From: Flavobacterium sp. YO12
Lineage (GTDB): Bacteria > Bacteroidota > Bacteroidia > Flavobacteriales > Flavobacteriaceae
Direction of reading: 5' to 3'
DNA length: 47,707 nucleotides
NCBI RefSeq assembly: GCF_004119495.1
Contig: NZ_NRQU01000037.1
Location: forward strand, 1-47,707
The translations under genes and the position numbers were made by a program. Positions 8,195 through 16,245 of this stretch are shown piece after piece (position 1 is the stretch's first letter; every line of letters starts with the position of its first letter). The notes under the pieces are model-generated. The model saw nothing but the letters and a program-made list of their open reading frames with translations. It had not been told where the DNA came from and made no database searches.

Positions 8195-9367
8195 ATGATA
8201 AAAGTTGAAGAAGCATTAACAATAATTGAAGCAAACAGTGCCAAGATGCCTAAACAGCAAATAGCCGTAAGTAAAGCATTAGGTTACGTTTTGGCAGAGA
8301 AAGTTATTTCTCCAATTCATATGCCGCCGTTTCGTCAATCGGCTATGGATGGATATGCTTTTATTCACAGCATCAAGCATCAATATGATATAGTAAGTAC
8401 ATCACAAGCAGGTGATCATTTAAATTTAAAATTGAATACAAATGAAGCCGTTAGAATATTTACAGGCGCATTTGTGCCTGATGATGCTGATACTGTTGTA
8501 ATGCAAGAGCATGTAATTGCAAATAAAAATTCGATACTTATAGCAGCAATGCCCGCAAAAAATGCAAATATTCGCGAAAAAGGAGAGCAGATTGCTAAAG
8601 ACGATATTGTTTTTGAAGCAGGGACTTTAATAACTCCAGCCGCAATTGGTTTTTTAGCCAGTTTAGGAATCACAGAAATTAAAGTACACAAGAAACCTAA
8701 AGTTGCTATTTTAGTTACAGGAAACGAATTAGTAAAACCCGGTGAAAAACTGAAAAAAGGAAAAATTTACGAAAGTAATTCTGTAATGCTTCAAGCTGCT
8801 CTTGAAACTATTGGTATTAAAAAAACGAAAGTTTACAGTGTAAAAGATAATTTAAAAGCTACGAAAAAAGCATTAAAAAGTATTTTAAAAAAGTATGATA
8901 TAGTTTTAATTTCTGGCGGAATTTCTGTTGGAGATTATGATTTTGTAAAAGAAGCATTGTTGCAGAATGATGTAAAAGAACTGTTCTATAAAATCAATCA
9001 AAAGCCTGGAAAACCAATGTTTTTTGGTTCTAAAGATGAAACTTTAGTTTTTGCTTTACCTGGAAATCCCGCTTCATCGCTGACTAATTTTTACATTTAT
9101 GTTGCTCCGGCAATAAAAAGCAGAATAGGATTTTTGGAGATTCACAAAACAAAAGTAATTCGGAAATTAAACTCAGATCTTAAAAATAATACAGGGAAAA
9201 CATTGTTTTTAAAGGCAAAATACAACGAAACACATGTTGAAGTTTTAAACAGCCAAAGTTCTGCAATGCTTAACACCTTTGCTGTTGCAAACAGTTTACT
9301 AATCGTTCCCGAAGGTATTGAAGAATATAAAAAAGGACAATTAGTTACGTTATTACCGATAGATTAA
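8195..9367 (+). CDS. moeA: Molybdopterin molybdotransferase MoeA
   Basis: 390 residues, the usual MoeA length. It inserts molybdate into adenylated molybdopterin to make active Moco. Recognisable: the N-terminal MPPFRQSAMDGYAF segment with the conserved SAMDGYA, the MogA-like domain with TGNELV and ISGGISVGDYD, and the substrate-site region LPGNPASSLTNF. It heads a cofactor operon serving the Mo enzymes on both sides, and its promoter carries the shared TACTTAT motif, so expression is probably tied to nitrate or oxygen. Confidence 0.95.
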   Translation: MIKVEEALTIIEANSAKMPKQQIAVSKALGYVLAEKVISPIHMPPFRQSAMDGYAFIHSIKHQYDIVSTSQAGDHLNLKLNTNEAVRIFTGAFVPDDADTVVMQEHVIANKNSILIAAMPAKNANIREKGEQIAKDDIVFEAGTLITPAAIGFLASLGITEIKVHKKPKVAILVTGNELVKPGEKLKKGKIYESNSVMLQAALETIGIKKTKVYSVKDNLKATKKALKSILKKYDIVLISGGISVGDYDFVKEALLQNDVKELFYKINQKPGKPMFFGSKDETLVFALPGNPASSLTNFYIYVAPAIKSRIGFLEIHKTKVIRKLNSDLKNNTGKTLFLKAKYNETHVEVLNSQSSAMLNTFAVANSLLIVPEGIEEYKKGQLVTLLPID

Positions 9368-9505
9368 TTCTAAGAATAAGAAAATAGAAAGAGGATAGAA
9401 AAAGATTTTTGAGTTATAATGATAATGGTCGCTGTATAAATAAAAACACATAGCTAAAGTTTGAAACTATGGAAAATGTTAATGTAAAGAATGTCAAAAA
9501 TATAA

Positions 9506-9525
9506 CCAATGGTTTCAACCATTGG
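9506..9525. repeat. Short inverted repeat between moeA and mobA
   Basis: CCAATGGT (9506-9513) pairs with ACCATTGG (9518-9525) around a 4-base loop in a 260-base gap (9368-9627). The rest of the gap shows no gene; its end (about 9586-9612) contains CTTAGCGCTCTTTGCGG, a repeat-like word resembling sequence near 36650 and 36790. Confidence 0.55.
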
Positions 9526-9627
9526 GACTTTGTAAATTTTCAGCTTTGCGAACTTAATTTTAAAGACAATAATGAATAAAAATTCTTAGCGCTCTTTGCG
9601 GTAAAATAACCTGAAACAAAATTAATC

Positions 9628-10200
9628 ATGGAAACACCAACAGTATTTATTCTTTGCGGCGGAAAAAGCTCCAGAATGCAGTCTGAAAAAGGATTAGTGC
9701 TGTTTCAGGAAAAACCATTTATTGAACATATAATTCGGGCGATTTTACCCATCACAGATCAGATAAAATTGATTACGGCTTCAAAAGAATATGATTATCT
9801 GCCGTACCAAAAAATACCTGATATTATTGCAGAAAAAGGTCCATTAGGTGGAATTTATACTGCATTATCACATTCTGAAACTGAATTTAATTTGATTTTA
9901 AGCTGCGATATTCCGTTAATTTCAACTGAATTATTACAAGAATTAATTTCAAAGCATACAGAAGAAGCCGGAATTACGGTTTTTGCTTCAGAGAGCCGAA
10001 TACACCCATTAATTGGAATTTACTCAAAAAAAGTTATTTCAATAATTAAAGATGCAGTCGATTCTAATGAGTTAAAAATGATGGATTTGCTTGCGAAAGT
10101 GCCGCATCAAATTGTAAATATAGAAGAAAGTGAAAACTTTCATTTAACCAATATTAATTCCGCAGACGAATTAAATGATCTGAATATCAATTTAAGTTAA
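9628..10200 (+). CDS. mobA: Molybdenum cofactor guanylyltransferase MobA
   Basis: 190 residues. It converts Mo-molybdopterin to the guanine dinucleotide form needed by bis-PGD enzymes such as both nitrate reductases here. The nucleotidyltransferase signature LCGGKSSRMQSEKGL lies at residues 9-23 and the metal/GTP site near SCDIPLIS (about 91-98). In the typical RMGxDK motif the Gly is Gln here, a mild deviation. It starts after a 260-base gap and is followed 5 bases later by the methyltransferase gene. Confidence 0.9.
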   Translation: METPTVFILCGGKSSRMQSEKGLVLFQEKPFIEHIIRAILPITDQIKLITASKEYDYLPYQKIPDIIAEKGPLGGIYTALSHSETEFNLILSCDIPLISTELLQELISKHTEEAGITVFASESRIHPLIGIYSKKVISIIKDAVDSNELKMMDLLAKVPHQIVNIEESENFHLTNINSADELNDLNINLS

Positions 10201-10205
10201 AGATT

Positions 10206-10994
10206 ATGCAAAGCTTAAAAACACCAAAATTAACGATTGTAGGCGCAGGTCCTGGCGACGTTGAATTGATTACGATGAAAGCTATTAAAGCTTTAAAAAG
10301 TGCCGATGTTGTTTTGTATGATGCTTTGGTTAACGAGGAATTATTGGAATATGCATCGAATGCCGAAATAGTTTTTGTTGGAAAACGATTGGGTTGTCAC
10401 GCTTACACACAAGATCAGATTAATGATTTGATTGTTTCAATGGCAAAAAAACACGGACATGTTGTTCGTTTAAAAGGCGGCGATCCTTTTATTTTTGGAC
10501 GTGGAAGTGAGGAAATTGAATTTGCTGAGCGATTTGAAATTGAAACTGCAATTGTACCAGGAATTTCATCAGCTTTAGGTGTTCCTGCTTCAGTAGGAAT
10601 TAGTTTGACACAACGAAAAGTTGCCGAAAGTTTTTGGGTAATTACTGGAACAACTTCAGATCATAAATTGTCAAAAGATGTACAGTTAGCTTCAAAATCA
10701 GCTGCAACGGTAGTTATTTTAATGGGAATGCATAAACTGGACGAAATTATTTCTATTTATCAAGAAAATAGAAATGACAATCTGCCAATTGCCATCATTC
10801 AAAACGGAACTAAAAATTCAGAGCAAAAAGTAATAGGAACTATTGATACAATTACTAAATTGGTATCTGAAAAAAACATATCATCGCCTGCAATTATTGT
10901 GATTGGCGAAGTAGTACGAAATACTTCAAGCTGGATTGCGTATTTTCAGGAACATTTTGATGATGAATTTATTTTTCAGAATTTAAATTTATAA
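10206..10994 (+). CDS. cobA: Uroporphyrinogen-III C-methyltransferase (SUMT)
   Basis: 262 residues. It methylates uroporphyrinogen III twice to precorrin-2, the first committed step to siroheme, the cofactor of NirB at 31531-34044. Motifs: the N-terminal VGAGPGDVELIT, the RLKGGDPFIFGRG SAM/substrate loop and VPGISSALGVPA. It is a single-domain enzyme, not a CysG-type fusion; no precorrin-2 dehydrogenase/ferrochelatase is in the window. Its position inside a Moco operon couples siroheme and Moco supply for the nitrate-to-ammonium pathway. Confidence 0.94.
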   Translation: MQSLKTPKLTIVGAGPGDVELITMKAIKALKSADVVLYDALVNEELLEYASNAEIVFVGKRLGCHAYTQDQINDLIVSMAKKHGHVVRLKGGDPFIFGRGSEEIEFAERFEIETAIVPGISSALGVPASVGISLTQRKVAESFWVITGTTSDHKLSKDVQLASKSAATVVILMGMHKLDEIISIYQENRNDNLPIAIIQNGTKNSEQKVIGTIDTITKLVSEKNISSPAIIVIGEVVRNTSSWIAYFQEHFDDEFIFQNLNL

Positions 10995-10996
10995 GA

Positions 10997-11233
10997 ATGA
11001 TTGAAGTTAAATATTTTGGAGCTGTAGCCGAAAAGACAAAATGTGAATTCGAAAAGTTATCTTTTCCCGAAGTTTCACTGCAAAAACTATTGCAGGACTT
11101 AAACGAAAAATATGAGTTCGAAGCACTGACTTTCAGCGTTGCCGTAAACCAAAAAATAGTTTCAAAAACAACAGATTTTACATTACAGACAAGTGATGTT
11201 GTGGCTTTATTGCCGCCATTTGCAGGAGGATAA
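10997..11233 (+). CDS. moaD: Molybdopterin synthase small subunit MoaD
   Basis: 78-residue ubiquitin-like sulfur carrier ending PPFAGG; the terminal Gly-Gly is the site adenylated by MoeB and later thiocarboxylated. It begins 2 bases after the SUMT gene and ends 4 bases before moeB. Its terminal GGAGGA codons could also serve as a ribosome-binding sequence for moeB, one of the few such sequences in this window. Confidence 0.92.
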   Translation: MIEVKYFGAVAEKTKCEFEKLSFPEVSLQKLLQDLNEKYEFEALTFSVAVNQKIVSKTTDFTLQTSDVVALLPPFAGG

Positions 11234-11237
11234 AACA

Positions 11238-12308
11238 ATGAGTACATCAAACCGATATAACAGACAAATAATTCTTCCAGAAATTGGAGACGAAGGTCAG
11301 TACAAATTGCTGAAATCAAAAGTTTTGGTTGTTGGTGCCGGTGGTTTGGGCGCAGCAATTTTACCGTATTTGGCTTCTGCAGGAGTTGGTGAAATTGGGA
11401 TTGTAGATGATGATACAATTGAAATTTCAAATCTGCATCGACAAGTTATTTATAAAACTTCAGCAGTTGGAAAATCAAAAGCAGAAGAAGCTAAATTGAT
11501 GATTTCTGAATTGAATTCTGAAGTAAAAGTTAATACAGTTTCTGAAAAGTTATCAGGAAAAAATGCTATTTCATTATTTGAAAAATATGATATTATTGTT
11601 GACGCAACAGATAATATTGCAATAAAATATTTAATAAATGATGCTTGTCTTGTCGTTAATAAACCAATGGTTTATGGATCTATTTTTAGATTTCAGGGAC
11701 AAGTTTCGGTTTTTAATTATCAAAACGGACCAACGTACAGATGTTTGTATCCCGATGAAAATAACAATGCTTTGAATTGTGAAGATGCCGGAGTAATTGG
11801 AATTTCAGTTGGAATTATCGGTATGCTTCAAGCAAATGAAGTTTTAAAAATGATTCTCGGAATTGGAGAAGTTTTGAACGGAAAAATATTGGTTTACAAT
11901 ATTTTGAACAACGAACAACAAAAATATGGTTTTGACAGAAATGATATTCAGTCAATAAGCAGAGAATTATTCGAAGAAAAATATAATAAATTTGAGGTTG
12001 CAGAAATAAGTTTTGGTTCCGTTTTAGAGGAAGTAAACAATGATTCCATTTTGTTTTTAGATGTTAGAAATAGTGATGAATTGCCAAAAATCAGTTTAAA
12101 AAATCAAGTTCAGATTCCATTACTGCATTTAGAAAATGAAATCGAAAAACTGGACAAAAAACAAATGATCTATGTTTTCTGTCAATCCGGAATCAGAAGT
12201 AAAATGGCAGTTGAGATACTTCAAAAACATCAATTTAAGAATACGAAAAGTATCGCGGGAGGCGCTTTAGCAATGAAGAATTTATTGAAAGAAGAAATAA
12301 AAATTTAG
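11238..12308 (+). CDS. moeB: MoeB/ThiF-type adenylyltransferase with C-terminal rhodanese domain
   Basis: 356 residues from the ATG at 11238. An in-frame ATG at 11193 lies inside moaD and is rejected because homologous sequence begins at MSTSNRYNRQ. Residues 1-240 are the E1-like fold: VVGAGGLGAAIL nucleotide site and NLHRQVIY. The last ~100 residues are a rhodanese with active-site FCQSGIRSK, so sulfur donation and adenylation of MoaD are fused. Oddity: the zinc-binding Cys pairs usual in MoeB are eroded. CYRC is TYRC here, and no second CxxC is visible. Confidence 0.92.
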   Translation: MSTSNRYNRQIILPEIGDEGQYKLLKSKVLVVGAGGLGAAILPYLASAGVGEIGIVDDDTIEISNLHRQVIYKTSAVGKSKAEEAKLMISELNSEVKVNTVSEKLSGKNAISLFEKYDIIVDATDNIAIKYLINDACLVVNKPMVYGSIFRFQGQVSVFNYQNGPTYRCLYPDENNNALNCEDAGVIGISVGIIGMLQANEVLKMILGIGEVLNGKILVYNILNNEQQKYGFDRNDIQSISRELFEEKYNKFEVAEISFGSVLEEVNNDSILFLDVRNSDELPKISLKNQVQIPLLHLENEIEKLDKKQMIYVFCQSGIRSKMAVEILQKHQFKNTKSIAGGALAMKNLLKEEIKI

Positions 12309-12335
12309 CCAAAGATTCAAAGATTTACGCATAGT

Positions 12336-12437
12336 TTGTCATTTCGACGGAGGAGAAATCTTCGTAGGTGACTCGACAAAGATTGGGGTCTAGTTATGGA
12401 GTCACTTGTGAAGATTTCTCCTCCGTCGAAATGACAA
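12336..12437. repeat. Family A palindromic repeat, copy A1
   Basis: Outer arms begin TTGTCATTTCGACGGAGG and are matched perfectly for 28 bases by the other end; the inner parts (GTGACTC / GAGTCAC) continue the pairing. The unpaired centre contains CGACAAAGATTGG, a core conserved in the family. It lies in the 211-base gap between moeB and moaE, so it interrupts the operon. No coding potential. Confidence 0.9.
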
Positions 12438-12470
12438 TATTGCGGTTAACTTTTTTTATTATAGAATTTA

Positions 12471-12501
12471 ATTAGTGAAAATTAGTGTAATTCGCGGCTA
12501 T
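12471..12501. repeat. Family C fragment (GTAATTCGCGGCTAT type), copy C0
   Basis: A 31-base stretch with TTAGTG repeated and TAATTCGCGGCTATA, the reverse-strand counterpart of the GCCACGAATT repeats at 30571, 36609, 38654 and 42081. It lies just before moaE. Confidence 0.5.
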
Positions 12502-12519
12502 AAAAAAAACATATAAAAA

Positions 12520-12951
12520 ATGAGTAAAAATGTATTTGTAGAAGGACCAATTTCTCCTGAATTTATTGCTGAGTCAATCGCCAAACACCAATCGAAACAT
12601 ACAATTGGCGCACACAATATTTTTTTAGGACAAGTTCGTGCCGATGTAATTCACGATAATACAGTTGTTGCAATTGATTATTCCGCTTATACCGATATGG
12701 CAAATGAGGCGTTGCACACAATTCGCGAGAAAGCTTTTGCTAAATTCGACTTAACCTGCATGCACATTTATCACAGTTTAGGGGTTGTAAAAGCAGGCGA
12801 AATCTGTTTGTTTGTGTTTGTTTCAGCAACACGACGCAAACAAGTTTATGAAGCCACAGAAACCATAGTAAACTGGATAAAAACTGACGTGCCAATTTTT
12901 GGTAAAGAAATGTTTGAAAACGATACATTCACTTGGAAACAAAATAGTTAA
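12520..12951 (+). CDS. moaE: Molybdopterin synthase catalytic subunit MoaE
   Basis: 143 residues. With MoaD it converts cPMP to molybdopterin. Conserved: HNIFLGQVRAD, the AYTDMANEAL segment, HSLGVVKAGE, and the lysine-bearing DVPIFGKE (about 128-135), whose Lys is essential in the family. Stop and the next start overlap by one base (TAATG type), indicating translational coupling to moaCB. Confidence 0.93.
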   Translation: MSKNVFVEGPISPEFIAESIAKHQSKHTIGAHNIFLGQVRADVIHDNTVVAIDYSAYTDMANEALHTIREKAFAKFDLTCMHIYHSLGVVKAGEICLFVFVSATRRKQVYEATETIVNWIKTDVPIFGKEMFENDTFTWKQNS

Positions 12952-13865
12952 TGGTAGATATTACGCATAAAATAAGCACATTACGAAAAGCAACAGCAAC
13001 GGCAATTGTAAAAGTCAGCAAACAAGAAACAATTGATGCTGTGGTAAATAATCTTGTGCCAAAAGGAAATGTTCTCGAAATGGCAAAAACAGCTGGATTA
13101 TTTGCGGTAAAAAACACGCATTTATCCATTCCCGATTGTCATCCGATTCCAATTGAATTTACTTCCGTAGAATATAAAATTGAAGGATTAGAAATTCAGA
13201 TTATTTTTAATGTAAAAACCGTTTATAAAACCGGAGTTGAGGTTGAAGCCATGCACGGCGCATCAATCGTAGCATTGACGATGTACGATATGCTGAAACC
13301 AATTGATAAAGAAATCGAGATTTCAACTATCAAATTAATTTATAAAGAAGGCGGAAAATCCTCTTTCAAAAATAAATTTCCAAACGCTATAAAAGCGGCA
13401 GTTTTTGTTTGTTCTGATTCCATTTTTGCAGGAGATAAAGAAGATCGATCTGGAAAAATAATTGTAGAAAAATTAGATTCATACGGAGTTGAAACTTCGC
13501 ATTATGAAATTATTCCTGACGAATTAGATATTATTCAGGAAAGAACAAAAGCTCTCGCAAAAGAAAATCAGCTGGTAATTTTTACGGGCGGAACGGGATT
13601 ATCACCGAGAGATGTAACACCAGAAGCTTTGTCGCCAATATTAGAAAGCAGAATTCCTGGAATTGAGGAAGCCATTCGCGATTACGGACAACAAAGAATG
13701 CCTTATGCAATGTTGTCTAGAACCGTTGCAGGAACTTTGGGCAAAAGCTTAGTTTTAGCTTTACCCGGCTCTACAAACGGAGCGAGAGAATCGATGGATG
13801 CGGTGTTTCCGCATGTAATGCACGTTTTTCATATTTTAAAAGGAAAAAACCATGACAGCCTCTAA
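12951..13865 (+). CDS. moaC: MoaC-MoaB fusion: cPMP synthase plus molybdopterin adenylyltransferase-type domain
   Basis: 304 residues. Residues 1-145 are MoaC (SIPDCHPIPIE; KTGVEVEAMHGASIVALTMYD has the conserved substrate-binding pattern), which works with MoaA to form cPMP from GTP. Residues 148-304 are MoaB/MogA-like (AAVFVCSDSIFAGDKEDRSG; FTGGTGLSPRDVTPEAL). MoaC-MoaB fusions are known in Bacteroidota and other groups. The fusion places an early and a late step of the pathway on one chain. It overlaps moaA by 14 bases. Confidence 0.93.
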   Translation: MVDITHKISTLRKATATAIVKVSKQETIDAVVNNLVPKGNVLEMAKTAGLFAVKNTHLSIPDCHPIPIEFTSVEYKIEGLEIQIIFNVKTVYKTGVEVEAMHGASIVALTMYDMLKPIDKEIEISTIKLIYKEGGKSSFKNKFPNAIKAAVFVCSDSIFAGDKEDRSGKIIVEKLDSYGVETSHYEIIPDELDIIQERTKALAKENQLVIFTGGTGLSPRDVTPEALSPILESRIPGIEEAIRDYGQQRMPYAMLSRTVAGTLGKSLVLALPGSTNGARESMDAVFPHVMHVFHILKGKNHDSL

Positions 13866-14859
13866 CACTATTTTGACGGATGGTTTTGGACGCAGACACA
13901 ATTATCTGCGCATTTCGCTGTTGGAAAAATGCAATCTGCGTTGTACATACTGTATGCCAGCCGATGGAATTGCGCTTTCTCCAAAAGCGAGTTTAATGAC
14001 TGCTGAAGAGATTTTTAGTATCGCCGAAACTTTCGTAAAAAATGGTGTTGATAAAATTAGATTAACTGGAGGAGAACCACTTCTTCGAAAAGATTTTCCA
14101 GAAATTGTTTCAAAATTGGCATCTTTAGATATTTCGCTTTCTATTACGACAAATGGAATTTTAATTGACCGTCATATTGCCGTTTTAAAGCAATTTAAAA
14201 TCAAAAAGATCAATTTGAGTTTAGATACTTTGATTTCGTCTAAATTTCATGCTGTAACGCTCAGAAATCAGTTTGAGAAAGTTATTGATAACCTTCATTT
14301 ACTTTTAAATAATGATTTTCAGGTAAAAGTAAATGTGGTTTTAATGAAAGGTTTTAATGATAATGAAATTGTTGATTTTGTAAAACTAACACAGTTTCTG
14401 CCCATTTCTGTGCGCTTTATTGAGTTTATGCCTTTTGCGGGAAACGAGTGGGACAGAAGCAAAATGGTTTCCCAAAATGAGATATTATCTCTGGTTGGAA
14501 ATACTTTTTCTTTAGATCAAATTCAAAAATTAGAAGACGAGAAAAACTTTACTTCCAGAAATTATAAAATAAAAGATTTTCAAGGTGATTTTGGAATCAT
14601 AAGCTCGATTACAAATCCGTTTTGCGACAGCTGTAACCGAATTCGTTTAACTGCTGACGGAAAAATAAAAAATTGTCTTTTTTCAAATTCTGAAACTGAT
14701 TTATTGACTCCTTTTAGAAAAGGAGAATCAATTATGAATTTAATTGAAACAGCTATTCAAAGTAAAAAGAAAGTCAGAGCAGGAATGGCGACGATCGACG
14801 AAATGAACGATCCTGCTAAACATTTTGACAACCGCAGTATGATTGCAATTGGCGGATAG
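13852..14859 (+). CDS. moaA: GTP 3',8-cyclase MoaA (radical SAM)
   Basis: 335 residues. It catalyses the radical rearrangement of GTP that begins Moco synthesis. The radical-SAM cluster CNLRCTYC sits at about 27-34. The second cluster cysteines are FCDSC and, about 14 residues on, C in KNCLFS. The C-terminus IAIGG carries the Gly-Gly essential in human and bacterial MoaA. It is the last gene of the Moco operon and overlaps moaCB. No hairpin terminator is evident; family A repeat sequence follows 49 bases after the stop. Confidence 0.94.
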   Translation: MTASNTILTDGFGRRHNYLRISLLEKCNLRCTYCMPADGIALSPKASLMTAEEIFSIAETFVKNGVDKIRLTGGEPLLRKDFPEIVSKLASLDISLSITTNGILIDRHIAVLKQFKIKKINLSLDTLISSKFHAVTLRNQFEKVIDNLHLLLNNDFQVKVNVVLMKGFNDNEIVDFVKLTQFLPISVRFIEFMPFAGNEWDRSKMVSQNEILSLVGNTFSLDQIQKLEDEKNFTSRNYKIKDFQGDFGIISSITNPFCDSCNRIRLTADGKIKNCLFSNSETDLLTPFRKGESIMNLIETAIQSKKKVRAGMATIDEMNDPAKHFDNRSMIAIGG

Positions 14860-14907
14860 TTTAATCGTTAATTGTTAATTGTTAATTGTGAAATGTGAAA
14901 TGTGAAA

Positions 14908-15060
14908 TTGTCAGGCTGAGCGAAGTCGAAACTTTTTTACACAATCTTGTCATTTCGATCCCGAAGCTTCGGGAAAGAAATCACACTTGTAAATCGACAA
15001 AGATTAGCGATCTTCTTTATGGAGCTACTTGCGAAGATTTCTCCTTGGTCGAAATGACAA
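14908..15060. repeat. Family A repeat, copy A2, with nested 16-nt palindrome
   Basis: Begins with TTGTCAGGCTGAGCGAAGTC (14908-14927), a half-site related to the family, then a full copy at 14947-15060 with core CGACAAAGATTAG and right arm ending GAAATGACAA. The left arm is split by the perfect palindrome TCCCGAAGCTTCGGGA (14959-14974), which occurs again in family B at 31485-31500. Confidence 0.85.
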
Positions 15061-15087
15061 ACTAAGTGTAAGAGCTCAGAAATAAAA

Positions 15088-15117
15088 AAAGGTTCAACTT
15101 TTTAAAGTTAAACCTTT
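15088..15117 (-). terminator. Terminator of the histone-like gene
   Basis: Hairpin with arms AAAGGTTCAACTTT and AAAGTTAAACCTTT (one mismatch, very short loop), followed on the minus strand by a U-run (A-run at 15084-15090 on the plus strand). It lies 8 bases past the stop of the minus-strand gene. Confidence 0.75.
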
Positions 15118-15125
15118 CTCAATAA

Positions 15126-15821
15126 TTATTTCTTCTTTTTAGCTTTTGCCTTTTTTTGAGACTTTGCTTTCTTTTTTGCGATTTTTTTAGCTTTAGCTTT
15201 TTCTTTAGCTTTTTTAGCTTTTTCTTTTTTCTTGGCTTTCGCTTTTAGTTTTGCTTTTTTAGCTTTCTCTTTCTTTTTATCTTTCTTAGCTTTTTCTTTT
15301 TTCTTAGCTGCTTTCTTTTTCTCTTTTTCCTTTTCTTTATCTTTCACTTTTTTGGCTTTTTTAGCAGCTTTATCTTTTTCAGTTTTAACTGCTTGGTTAG
15401 TATTTTCTTTTTTAGGTTCAGTAATTGGTGTTGCAGCAACTGTCGTTTTTTCTTCTGACTTTGCTGCAGGAGTTAATACTTTTTTTGCTGGAGCTTTTCG
15501 TACAGCTGGTTTTGGCGTAGTCGTTGCTGCAGATTTTACAACTGCTTTAGCAGGCGCTTTTGCTGTAGGTGTTGCGGCAGCTTTTGTAACAGAAGCAGCA
15601 GGAGCCTTGGTAGTTGTAGGCTTTGATGCAGCTGGTTTTGCCACAGTTGCTTTTGTCGCAGTTGGTTTTGCTGCTGTTGTTTTTGCAGGTGCAGCTTTGC
15701 GAACTGGAGCTTTCTTAACAGGAGTATTTTCTGGTTTTGCGTTTTCTGCAACTGGTTTAACAGCTTCAGGTTTTACAGAATCGATTTTTTCCGGGGTACT
15801 TTCTTCGGGTTTGTTTTCCAT
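15126..15821 (-). CDS. Histone H1-like lysine/alanine-rich protein
   Basis: 231 residues from the ATG at 15821 (MENKPEES). An upstream in-frame ATG adds 12 unlike residues and is less likely. The N-terminal half is an Ala/Pro/Thr/Lys array with AAKP/APAK-type repeats; the C-terminal ~100 residues are almost only Lys, Ala and Glu with a KKAK/EKAKK periodicity. Such tails bind DNA or polyphosphate nonspecifically; eukaryotic H1, chlamydial Hc1 and AlgP-like proteins share the composition. A nucleoid role is inference. A large plus-strand open frame here is a composition artefact. Confidence 0.72.
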   Translation of the reverse strand: MENKPEESTPEKIDSVKPEAVKPVAENAKPENTPVKKAPVRKAAPAKTTAAKPTATKATVAKPAASKPTTTKAPAASVTKAAATPTAKAPAKAVVKSAATTTPKPAVRKAPAKKVLTPAAKSEEKTTVAATPITEPKKENTNQAVKTEKDKAAKKAKKVKDKEKEKEKKKAAKKKEKAKKDKKKEKAKKAKLKAKAKKKEKAKKAKEKAKAKKIAKKKAKSQKKAKAKKKK

Positions 15822-15857
15822 ATTAAATGCGCTTTTAGGTAAAGTTATTGTTAGCAA

Positions 15858-16245
15858 TGTAACTAAATTGTTAATTCACAGTTAAGTAAAGATAATTATA
15901 AAACAAGTTACTCAATGTTAAGTTTTCTTATAAAAAATAATATTAAGTAGTTGAAAGTGAATTGTTTGTTTTTTTGATCGGAATTTTTAACCAGAATCTC
16001 TTAACAATTCTACATGAAAAAATGAGGTGCAATTATGAATTGCGAATGGTCATTGTGAATTGGGAAGCTTAAAATATTTCTAATAAATCCAAGTGAAAAC
16101 AAATGCTCCAGCCCTAACGAAAGCGATATCCTTTTGTATTGATTCCATTAGTAATTAGAATTTAAAAAAGATATTCTCGATCGCTGGACACAAGCACTAA
16201 ATAACTAACGAAATTATATAGATACTAATAATGATGGTGAAGATA
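15858..16245. other. 388-base intergenic stretch without a gene
   Basis: AT-rich. Apart from the family D hairpin at 16107-16188 I see only short ATTGTGAATTG-like words around 16030-16070, similar to those at 14870-14910, and no promoter or RNA gene I can name. The minus-strand upstream region of the histone-like gene lies at its left end. Confidence 0.6.
16107..16188. repeat. Family D hairpin, copy D1
   Basis: Outer arms TCCAGC (16107-16112) and GCTGGA (16183-16188); inner arms GATATCCTTTT and AAAAAAGATAT. The layout GGTATCCTTTT...AAAAGATAT is repeated at 39666-39735. It lies about 60 bases downstream of the rubredoxin reading frame. It could be a transcript-end structure or a mobile palindrome. 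Confidence 0.6.

Noticed and set aside
11193..11237. Upstream in-frame start for moeB inside moaD
   Set aside because: The added residues (MMLWLYCRHL) come from the overlapping moaD frame and are unlike the family N-terminus; ATG 11238 follows an AGGAGG-like sequence.
15232..15885. Large plus-strand open frame opposite the histone-like gene
   Set aside because: Its Phe/Ala-rich translation is the mirror of the Lys/Ala repeats on the other strand; it has no start context or family resemblance.
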